Shown one piece after another: positions 9,726 through 18,531 of a stretch of DNA of 64,000 nt. The notes under the pieces were generated by a model. The model saw only the letters and a list, made by a program, of their open reading frames with translations. It did not search any database and was not told where the DNA came from. Source of the DNA: Sordariomycetes sp. S80-01Y (taxonomy: Eukaryota; Ascomycota; Sordariomycetes); contig JAXQJY010000032.1 in assembly GCA_037042185.1 (NCBI GenBank), forward strand, positions 1,488,001 through 1,552,000, given 5' to 3'. Position 1 is the first letter of the stretch, and each line of letters starts with the position of its first letter. Both the position numbers and the translations under genes were made by a program.

Positions 9726-12244
9726 GGCGGTTTCTGGACAGACGCTCGCACGATTGATCTAGATTGGAAGAAATGGCAGGGGACTCGAATCAATGCAAGC
9801 AGAACACCCTGGGCATGCGTCTGATTTAAGCAATCAAGCTCAGAGCAGCAGTTCCAGTTCGAATCCGACATCTTTTCGACGTCATCAACTTTCCCCATGT
9901 CATCGCGATGGGCGATCTCATATGCGGCCAACGACCCGTTAGAACATCGGAAACTTGAATCCCACTCGCCCGCCTCACTTCAGCCTAGAGCGAGATAACA
10001 TGGCAAGCATGGGCAACATTGAGCGTCTCTCGGAGGCGAATGTGGGAGGGGGCGGGGAAGGTCTGCCGATCTTGCATGCAAGTTCGTGGGCTTTGTGACG
10101 TCGATCTCGGTGTACTTAATGAGGAGGCTGGGAAGTGGGAATACAATATGTGCGTCGACCGTCGTCCCGGAGCAAACAGAGCGCCAATCAGGAGCGATGA
10201 TTGCTTTTCCAATAATCAAGATCTTGTTCGTTTTAGACTCTGTGCGTTCTCTCGGTTGGGAAGACGCTTCCTCCGCGATCCCACCAGTGAGTAGTGTCGA
10301 CCGGAAGAGGCAGCCGACATGCAGAACATCGTCATCTGGACGACACCTTTGGCACGAATTCCACATGGCAGAATGCTTGTTTATGGCTTAAATTGGGATC
10401 CAGGTCTGGCTTCGTTTCGTTACTCTTGAGCACGGAGGGGCCAGTGTGACCCTGCGCTATCCGGGGAAGCTAGGCAGCTCCAACCAGCCCAGAAGCCCTC
10501 AAATGCCAGATAATAAGCTATACGTCGTAGAACGTGGATCTCGTGCCTGTGTGCTGGAGATCTCGGGTGGCTTGAGCTTGTCCCACCCTCTTATTCCTCC
10601 TAGATCGAGGAACACCACGTGGACGAGAGAACAGATCGATTTGACTTCAGACCCTGTGCTACTCATCGCCGTTAGCCACCGGTTCATCTCAGCCAGCGAG
10701 TTTTGGGGCATTTGTTTATTTAAGAGATTCGTATTACGATTTCAATCTATCGCATTGTTCAGTTTGCTTCATCGTTGGTTCCCATAGTCCCGCGACAGAA
10801 CATCAGCTACTCGTTCAGCCTAACGTAACAACGAAGGGCCACGAATTCAGGTCAATGTAGGTTACTGATGGCCTTTAATTATATCGCTATTCGTCTAAAC
10901 ACAACTTATCGATGGGTTGTCATGCGTCGGAAGCGGCTGCTCAGTTGGAGGAGCGGGGGTTGTGCAACTCTTGGCATCAACGAGGATCAACGAAGCCATA
11001 TATCAAAACCAAACGGACTTCATGAGACTCGAGACGGCGGGACGCGCCGACGAGATACCGAATAAGCCGATGTCGCCCGGCGTTGCAGTCATGGAACTGT
11101 CCGGTCAGAGGAAGCGACATCGGCTTGTTTTGTCTAGACCACAGTACGCCGACCTTGAACGACAGGAAGAACTCCTACTCCAAGCCAAGGTGTCCTGATA
11201 ATATCTAGCTTGGTAATCATGAGACTACTATTTTCTGATCTCAAGGAAGGCGGTGGCGGTCGATAGTAGCTGTTAAGTCAGTTTAGTGAGTATTGACAGG
11301 CTGTAATAACTCCAAGATCATATCAAGAAATAGAACACCCTCTAGTCGATTAAGCTGGGTAGGATTTCCTGGGAACACACGAATGAGTCCAGACGCTTCC
11401 AACTCCTTCCAATGGCTCGTGGAGTCAGCCTGGGACCTGTTCCGCCTGTGGCTCACACCGGAGCACTCGGAAGCAACCGAGAGGAGATGAATGCCCCTGA
11501 AATGAATGATTACCCTTCCAAGCATTTCACGCCCTTTCGGCGACGATTTAATCGCCGAGTGCTCGAGAAGGATGAGCCGTGAGAAGTGGATCGAGCCCGG
11601 CCAGTCGTCACCGAAATGGTGGGCCCGCCCCGTCCCGATGCCGTCCACGACTCGGATGACCCGGGGTGCCGGACTGCCGCTCGTAAGAGTCACGTTCCAA
11701 AAGCCGAGTGAAGCCCTGGTTGAGGTGCCGAGAATCATTTCATTTCGAGGGCTCTCAGGCAATCTATGCTAATCATTGCATGCTGGGAGTCCCTCCTGGC
11801 CCGGACAACCCAGGCGCTGGCGTCGAGAATCCCATGAAAAGGGGCTATTGCACTCACGATCCGAGATTGAAGTCCACGGAGCTTCATTAATAGCCTTTTT
11901 TCATACCCTCCGAACGCCGAGCAACCTCCGCATCCCTTTAGCCCGGTTTAATTCCCGTTTGTCACGGCTTTGGCAGCTCGGGCAACTCATAGGCTCAAAC
12001 GCGGCCTCTAATCCCCTTTTGGAGTTTCTGTTACCCAATATGACGTGCCAGTGTCAGACAGCTCCCATGAACCACAGCAGTGCAGAAGTAATTGACTCTG
12101 ACAATGGATCGCATCTCCGCGGCATGCCGTAAATACTCATATTGAAGCATGGCCGCTTCTGTTTCCTGCGTCGTTAGTTTCCCCCCCCCCAGCCCGACCC
12201 CCAACTGATAAGGTGCTCGCGCGCGACACGCCTTGTCCACCATC
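9726..12244. other. intergenic, 2.5 kb
   Basis: No convincing gene is present. ORFs such as 10917-11198 (+) and 11283-11762 (-) show no domain. A perfect 13-bp inverted repeat lies at 11064-11076 / 11114-11126. A run of ten C at 12181-12190 followed by AG, close to the HPP start codon, could be a 5'-UTR splice acceptor. Confidence 0.4.
11064..11126. repeat. 13-bp perfect inverted repeat
   Basis: AAGCCGATGTCGC at 11064-11076 is the exact reverse complement of the bases at 11114-11126, with a 37-bp spacer. It could form a hairpin or be a bipartite binding site. No gene is assigned around it. Confidence 0.5.
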
Positions 12245-13186
12245 ATGAAAGACCCCCGGCACTGGAGTTTTGATATCGATCGGTACCTGAACCCGCTGGT
12301 CCCGTCGCCGCCGTGGAACCATGTCCCATACCCCATCGCGCGGTTCCTGGGGTACAGGACGGAGGAGGACAAGCCTAAGCACAAGGGCAACCTGGCGCCC
12401 ATCTTCTGGGCCTTTATTGGTGTCTGGTGCGGTGTGGCCTTGATCGAGGTGGTGGACATGCACGTCCCCTCCTTCCAGTTGCGAAGTGCTCCTCTGATTG
12501 TTGGATCATTTGTGAGTTGAACACTACACATGGCCAAAGTACCGTGCTGATGATTCAAGGGCGCCGCTGCCGTGCTCGAGTTCTATGCCATCGAATCTCC
12601 CCTCGCGCAGCCGCGCAACGCAATCTTCGGTCAACTCATCTCATCGATAGTGGGAGTGGCTGTGTGCAAGCTCTTCCTTCTGAGCGACAACTTCGAGAAG
12701 ATAAGGTGGTCTGGCGGCGCCCTCGCCTGCGCCGCCGCCACAGCTAGCATGGCCTTGACGAAGACGGTGCACCCACCGGCTGGCGCAACGGCGCTCTTGG
12801 CCGTCTCGGACGATACCATCGTCTCCTTGGGCTGGTTTTTGATCCCGGTGGTCCTGCTGGGCTGCGGGTTGATGTTGGTAGTCGCGCTGATCATCAACAA
12901 CCTCCAAAGACGGTTCCCAGTGTACTGGTGGACGCCGGAGGACCTAGGGGCGAACAGACATGAAATATTCCACAGAAGGGGCTCCTCGAAAAAGAGCAGT
13001 CTCCATGTTCAGGAAGATGAAGGGGAGAAGGACGTCGAGGCGGAGGCTGGGACGGGCGATGACGACAATGCGCCGGTGTTCAAGAAGGAGATCATTATCA
13101 AACCCGGCGATGTCAGCGTGCCGGATTATATGCACATCACGCAAGAGGAGATGCTTCTGTTGGAGCAGATGAGCCGACGACTATGA
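12245..13186 (+). CDS. HPP-family integral membrane protein
   Basis: There are two exons, 12245-12511 and 12560-13186, with a 48-bp intron, giving 297 aa. The family signature HPPAGATALLA is visible at about residue 160. Hydrophobic segments lie at about residues 55-73, 88-105, 112-128, 140-158 and 175-200. The N-terminus has the RYLNPLVPSPPW motif common in fungal members. The C-terminal ~90 residues are charged and probably cytosolic. HPP proteins are four-to-five-helix membrane proteins, and some are linked to nitrite transport in chloroplasts; the fungal role is not established. The ATG at 12245 was chosen because the frame upstream offers only a TTG. Confidence 0.88.
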
Positions 13187-14094
13187 TAGAGAGCGTTCAC
13201 AGGGGGTTCAACGTTGCATAAAAGAATAATTGGCCGGAAAACAGTTCGAGCATAGGGTTTCTCTTGCGTCTCATGGAGTGCAACACTTTGTACTCGTATG
13301 TTCGAGTTGCTAACGCGGTTCCGTAATGGAAATATTACTTCACGCATATCAGCACCTTGCAGCGGCTCACCATTTGACATCACTCCTATGGGATTGCTGC
13401 GAATGTTCCCAACGTAAAATTCTAGACACTAGAGTGATCATGACTCCTTTGGAACTATCAATACGAGGAGCGCTCAGCCCCCGCATCGCGACTTTGAACA
13501 AGGCGTGTGGGCTGAGGCTCACCTGCAAGGAACTTGACTAACGGCCATCCTGGAACCGTGGGCTCAGATGCATCGTGAGTCTTGCAGATCCTGGCACGTC
13601 TACCCCACTAAAAGGCGATCGAGCTTTCAATCTGTTGCATATGTATTTCAGTCCAATTGCTTGGTGCCACTGACTTCCCCTGTTCAGCAACAATGAGCTC
13701 TTGCCATTGGGCGCGCAACAATTGGGCGCGCAACAACATCATGGTTGAAACGACTCCCACAGCAATTCGGATCAGAATGTTGGGATGTGATGCAAAGAAA
13801 AATATGAACCTGTCCAAAGACAGGATTCCACCTTCAAGGGCAGACATTTGCGTTTAAACCATCGAGGCTGAATCTGGGGTGCGACCCGCCCCACTCATCT
13901 CGGCCAACAGTCAACATCTCACCATTTGACTCACAGACCGACCTCTACGAACCTAAACCAGTACTGGCCGACATTATGGGGGTCAGCGTCAGCACAGAGG
14001 CTGCTCGCAGCCTAATATATATAGGCGCCATGATTCTGCCTCTGGGCTGAAGGAGAGTGTTCTTCTCTGCATCACATCATCGTATCCTCTCACC
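13187..14094. other. intergenic, promoter of DUF2828 gene
   Basis: No gene is seen. A 15-bp direct tandem duplication (ATTGGGCGCGCAACA twice) occupies 13706-13735. The proximal part holds a TATA element. Confidence 0.45.
14015..14023 (+). promoter_or_regulatory. TATA-box candidate
   Basis: TATATATAG lies about 75 bp before the start codon of the DUF2828 gene. The short ATG...TGA frame at 14030-14050 lies so close to it that it is probably not transcribed. Confidence 0.45.
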
Positions 14095-16647
14095 ATGGCT
14101 GCAACACGGAATGACGAGGTGGCCTGGTACCTCAAGTCCAGCTGCCCCGTCTACCTTCCCAGCTATGATGCACTTACTGCGTCTTGCAGCGAGTTCGATG
14201 CTTACATTCGAAGAGAGGTTGCGCAGCGTCACGCTGGAACCATCAGCACACAAAGCGAGGCTGAGCACGCCGCAACTCATAAGTCCGATTCCTTCACTGA
14301 AGTTACCCCTTCCACAACGGCAGAGATCCAGCAAGGGTTGAAAGATATGGATGTCGATGAGCCCGAGGCTGATAAGTCTGAGACGGCAAAGGTCCAAGGC
14401 ACCGCCGAGCACCCTTTCATGGAGGGCCTGCACAAGGCCGCTGAGGAGGATCTCGAGATGCCGGACATGACCAACCGGATGCTGACGGAGAACAACGACC
14501 TTGCCTACCAGTCGACGACGGACGACCTCGTTGACCTGATGGCAGAGCTTGAGGATGTCATCACCGGCCCCCGCCTGAACGATCTGCTCAACTCGGCTTG
14601 GAGGGCAGACCCTCTCATGACTCTCAAGCTCATCTTCAACGCGCGCTCTATCCACCTGGGCAAGAGCTCGCGCAAGACGTTCTACATGTGTGCCGGGTGG
14701 CTCGCGCAGAATCACCCATTGACATTGGTCGCCAACTTGAGGTGGCTGAGCCGTCCTGTCATTGAGAAGAAGCAGAAGAAGGAAGAGGGCGATGATGAGG
14801 TTGTTCTCGTCGAGGAAGAGAAGGACGACGACGACAAGACCAAGTATGATGTGAAGAACGGCGTTTCTCATGGTTACTGGAAGGACTTGCTGAACATCCT
14901 CACCATCGCCGCCAACGGCAAGCTCAGTGTCCTCGCCGATCCTGCCGACGTGCTGAACAGCGAGAACCCCAGTATCTTCAAGGGCAAGAGCCTAGCCGTT
15001 TCGCGGCGGGAAAAGAAGAAGCGTGCATGTGGGTTTGATTGGAGAAAGAAGCGTGCAGATCGCCCTGGTTCTGGCCCCAAGCGGACTGTCGCGCGCGACA
15101 TGTACCCTCGCGTGCAGACAGTATCCATGGACGGGGTGGAGGAGAAGGTGCAGCCTGACAAACGGCACTGGAAGGAGATCCGGCGAGAGACTCGCGAGAA
15201 GCGACAAATCCGTGCCATCAAGGCGCTCCATCAGGATGCTGTCTACCGCGCCTTGCATCTCACAACCGCCCGTCTCTTTGCCGAGCAGCTCGAGGCCGAT
15301 CTCAATGCTCTCCGAGGTGACAACCACAAGGCAAAGCGCGGTATCTCTCTCTGCGCAAAGTGGGCGCCCAGCCATGACCACTTCCACGACAAGCACACCT
15401 TGATCGTGTCCAGCATCGCTGAGATCCTCTACCCTCGAGAGACTCTCGACCACCTTCTCACATCTGGGGATAACCGGGAGACCTACCTCCGCCATGCGCG
15501 CGAGAAGTACCGCGTCGACACCTCGGCGTTGCGAAAGCACCTCGAGGTCGTCGAGCGGCACATTACCACGCAGGCCTTTGAGCAGATCAAGTACAACCGC
15601 GTGCCCTCGGTGGCGATGAGCAAGTACTCCAAGCTCTTCATTGAGAAGGACTTTGACAACTTCGACAAGTACATCGACAAGGTCGCCGCGGGCAAATCCA
15701 GCATCTCCGGGGCTACTCTGTTCCCTTCGACGTTGGTCAAATTGGCTGGCGAATACAGGACTGGAGCGATTACGAGGGAGCAGCTCCAGGACTTGTCTCC
15801 CAGCCAGATTGTCGAGCGCAAGATGAACGAATTGCAGTCTCGGGTCACGGACGGCCAGTGGAAAACCCTTGTGCAGAGGGTGCGGGACTCGGGCACGCTC
15901 GACTCCTGCATAGCAGTCGCCGATGTTTCAGGCAGCATGTGCGGTCCTAGATTTCCTGACGGGACCTGTCCAATGGACTCCTCGATAGGTTTGTCTCTTC
16001 TCGTCGCGTCGGTTGTGAACAAGCCTTTTGGCGGCACCTTCATCACCTTTGACACCAATCCCCAAGTGTGCAAGATTGACCTCGACGCTCCATTCTCGCA
16101 GCAGGTCGACACGCTCCGCTGCGCTGACTGGGGCGGAAGCACCGACTTCGTCGCCGTCTTCCTTGACCTCATCCTGCCCATGGCCGTCAAGAACAAGCTC
16201 AAGCAGGAAGACATGGTGAAGCGCGTGTTTGTCTTCAGCGACATGCAGTTCAACCAGGCCAGCAACTACAGAGACCGCAAGAATTGGGGGAGCTCGTACG
16301 ACACGATCAAGAAGGAGTACGCCAAGAAAGGTTACGAGATGCCCGAGCTGGTATTCTGGAATCTCGCCGGCGGGCGTGGCGGCATGGCGTCCAAGCCCGT
16401 CACGACCGAAGACAAGGGAACTTGTCTTGTCAGCGGATACAGCCAGGGCATGCTCAAGGTCTTCCTCGATAGCGGCGGGTTCGAGGATCCCGGGGATGAG
16501 ACAGAGGATGCGGAGATGGTGGTGATCAATGCCAAGGGCGAGGAGGATTTCAGGAAGGACTGGAAGGACAGGAAGATTGACCCCCTGAGCACGGTGAAGA
16601 AGGCTGTGGGCCACAAAGCATACGACATGTTGGAGGTTTTGGACTGA
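14095..16647 (+). CDS. DUF2828 / vWA-like protein
   Basis: The product is an intronless 850-aa protein. DUF2828 proteins of fungi, plants and viruses resemble TROVE/Ro proteins: a helical repeat region followed by a von Willebrand A-like domain. The helical part includes MTLKLIFNARSIHLGKSSRK near residue 175. The vWA part begins at about residue 605 with CIAVADVSGSMCG, where DVSGS is an intact MIDAS (metal site) motif. It continues with WGGSTDF and VFVFSDMQF, the second and third MIDAS-type loops. A Lys/Arg-rich insert lies around residues 300-380 and an acidic stretch (EEEKDDDDK) near 240. RNA or ribonucleoprotein binding is a reasonable inference, but the molecular role is not established. 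Confidence 0.88.
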   Translation: MAATRNDEVAWYLKSSCPVYLPSYDALTASCSEFDAYIRREVAQRHAGTISTQSEAEHAATHKSDSFTEVTPSTTAEIQQGLKDMDVDEPEADKSETAKVQGTAEHPFMEGLHKAAEEDLEMPDMTNRMLTENNDLAYQSTTDDLVDLMAELEDVITGPRLNDLLNSAWRADPLMTLKLIFNARSIHLGKSSRKTFYMCAGWLAQNHPLTLVANLRWLSRPVIEKKQKKEEGDDEVVLVEEEKDDDDKTKYDVKNGVSHGYWKDLLNILTIAANGKLSVLADPADVLNSENPSIFKGKSLAVSRREKKKRACGFDWRKKRADRPGSGPKRTVARDMYPRVQTVSMDGVEEKVQPDKRHWKEIRRETREKRQIRAIKALHQDAVYRALHLTTARLFAEQLEADLNALRGDNHKAKRGISLCAKWAPSHDHFHDKHTLIVSSIAEILYPRETLDHLLTSGDNRETYLRHAREKYRVDTSALRKHLEVVERHITTQAFEQIKYNRVPSVAMSKYSKLFIEKDFDNFDKYIDKVAAGKSSISGATLFPSTLVKLAGEYRTGAITREQLQDLSPSQIVERKMNELQSRVTDGQWKTLVQRVRDSGTLDSCIAVADVSGSMCGPRFPDGTCPMDSSIGLSLLVASVVNKPFGGTFITFDTNPQVCKIDLDAPFSQQVDTLRCADWGGSTDFVAVFLDLILPMAVKNKLKQEDMVKRVFVFSDMQFNQASNYRDRKNWGSSYDTIKKEYAKKGYEMPELVFWNLAGGRGGMASKPVTTEDKGTCLVSGYSQGMLKVFLDSGGFEDPGDETEDAEMVVINAKGEEDFRKDWKDRKIDPLSTVKKAVGHKAYDMLEVLD

Positions 16648-17026
16648 GCTGAGCTGCGTTCAGCCGAGCAGCGCGGGGCGGTAGTAAGAGTGACTAATGA
16701 TGCACGATACCCCTGAATGACGAGATGAACTCCCATATTGAATCGGCCTTGCATTGCATTGCACCGCGTCTTGTCTGTGTGAAACCCGCCATCCCACGTG
16801 AGATGTTCGAATTCAGGGTTCGACTACCACGGTCGGTTTGCCTCTTCCTTGCCATGGACCATCGCGATGGGCGTACGTGACGTCACTCAAACATGACCTC
16901 AAGATCCAATCTCAGGTACACCATGAATCACCTCACCGAAGCGTTCACCTCTGTCTTCAACTTTCATCCCTCATATTGCCTCAACATCTCACCCTCAATA
17001 TCCAAGACGACGCCGCAATCGAGACG
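16648..17026. other. short intergenic, promoter of PIPK-like gene
   Basis: Open frames run through this stretch but none begins with a useful ATG. It probably holds the 3' UTR of the upstream gene and the promoter of the next. Confidence 0.4.
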
Positions 17027-18031
17027 ATGCGGATCCGCGCCCCCTACATCTCGACCTCCATCCGCCACGCCATCCTCAACCCAACCCGCTCGCCGTCCCT
17101 CCTGACCCTCATCCTCGCCTTCTTCCGCATCTTTCGCCTGCACCTCACCCTCTTCTCCCCAGCCGACTTCCTCATCCTGCGCAAGAACACGTGGCGCATC
17201 GCCGAGGATGACTACACGGCTTCCTTCGCCCCGCGGTCCGCCGAGCTCGTCCCCGTCGGCGACCTGGGCTACTCAGGCTCGACCTTCTTCACCACCCCGG
17301 ACGGGAGGTACCTCGTGAAGTCCCTGCCGCGGCGCTTCGAACACAGGTTCTTCACCGAAGAGCTGTTTGCCGACTACGTGGATCACATGACGGCCCATCC
17401 GGAGTCGCTGCTCGTCAGGATCATGGACATGCCCCACGAGAAGAACTTCAGCATCGGCGGCGACCTGCTGGGCACGGCCCCCACGCATCACATCGTCATG
17501 GAGAATCTTCTCGCCGGGGACGAGGACTGGGAGACCTTCGACCTCAAGCCCCAGGACTACTTCTTCCCTGAGCGGGACATTGCGGACGGCCAGCTGGCGA
17601 GCGACGAGGTCATCGAGAACTTGACAGACCGCGTCCCGCACCAGATCAAGATCCCGCAGGCCCAGCACACAGCCCTACTCGACTGTTTGCGTAAGGACAC
17701 GGAGCTGTTGAAGGACCACGCGGCCGTGGACTACTCCCTCTTCTTGGCGCGGACGCGGAGCACGCCGCCCACTCGGGGTGATTTCAGGACCGGTGTCCAG
17801 GACGTCCAGGGAGAGTGGACGTACAGAGCCGTGGTGCTGGACTTCTTCTGGTGCAAGAGCACGCTCCAGGCGCAGGCCATGACGGGACTGGTGGATGCGT
17901 GGAACGTGATTGCGGAGCAGGGACCGATGAGCATTACGGCAGAGCCATCGGAGTATCGGGAGAGGTTTCTCAGGATGGTAGATAAGGTTATCGTCGGTGA
18001 CGGTGGTGGTAGCGAGAACGAGGAATCATGA
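17027..18031 (+). CDS. minimal PIP-kinase-like (PIPK fold) protein
   Basis: The product is 334 aa. Features of the phosphatidylinositol-phosphate kinase fold are visible in order: a glycine loop in GYSGSTFF (about residue 82), the lysine strand RYLVKSL, a helix ending YVDHMTAHPESLLVRI, the hinge-like HHIVMENLL, DYSLFLAR equivalent to the DYSLL catalytic loop, and VVLDFFWCKS equivalent to the metal-binding IID segment. It is much shorter than Mss4-type kinases, has no N-terminal domain, and the specificity loop after VLDFF is almost absent. Activity is therefore uncertain; lipid kinase, other small-molecule kinase or pseudokinase are all open. The ATG at 17027 is the first in this frame. Confidence 0.75.
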   Translation: MRIRAPYISTSIRHAILNPTRSPSLLTLILAFFRIFRLHLTLFSPADFLILRKNTWRIAEDDYTASFAPRSAELVPVGDLGYSGSTFFTTPDGRYLVKSLPRRFEHRFFTEELFADYVDHMTAHPESLLVRIMDMPHEKNFSIGGDLLGTAPTHHIVMENLLAGDEDWETFDLKPQDYFFPERDIADGQLASDEVIENLTDRVPHQIKIPQAQHTALLDCLRKDTELLKDHAAVDYSLFLARTRSTPPTRGDFRTGVQDVQGEWTYRAVVLDFFWCKSTLQAQAMTGLVDAWNVIAEQGPMSITAEPSEYRERFLRMVDKVIVGDGGGSENEES

Positions 18032-18531
18032 TTGGTTGAGGAGGGGAAGGCACCGTAGCTTGCCTGCTTGGAGCTCCGAGTAATTCAGGGAGATATATGA
18101 TACCCCATTGCAATTCGGTTGGTTTCTTCGCCGTTGCACCTATTAGGGAGGGCACTGGCGCACATGTTCAATAAGTGACATTTTTAGAGGCAGTTCCGTG
18201 GGATACATTTTTCAAGAAAGTCAAGACGCTGATGTATTATATCTGTTTTCCAAGCCAATCGCTCCATCATACCATTCCCTCGCTATTCCGTCAAGATCAG
18301 ATCCAAAGACAATCAAACCAAGTTATCGTGCACCAATCCCCTTTCCCAAAGAAGAATAAGATAGCAGTCAACCAACCAAACCATGCGTACCTTATGCGCC
18401 GATCGCTGAAAAGATAAGAAAAATGCAGGACAAGTCAAGGGCATGGTGAGCCCGACGAAGCTGTTGAGATGAATTGTAACGGTGTGCTCCTCTGTTGTCG
18501 GAGGATGCTGTTGCTGTAAGTTCTGCGTCGT
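18032..18531. other. convergent intergenic region
   Basis: The stretch lies between two convergent stop codons. It is rather AT-rich and holds no recognisable gene, so it probably contains 3' UTRs. Confidence 0.45.

Noticed and set aside
14030-14050. Short upstream ORF before the DUF2828 start codon
   Set aside because: It begins only a few bases after the TATA-like element, so it is probably upstream of the transcription start.
16810-16830. tRNA B-box-like GGTTCGACTAC
   Set aside because: The conserved C of the B box is missing and no A box or clover-leaf arms are found upstream.
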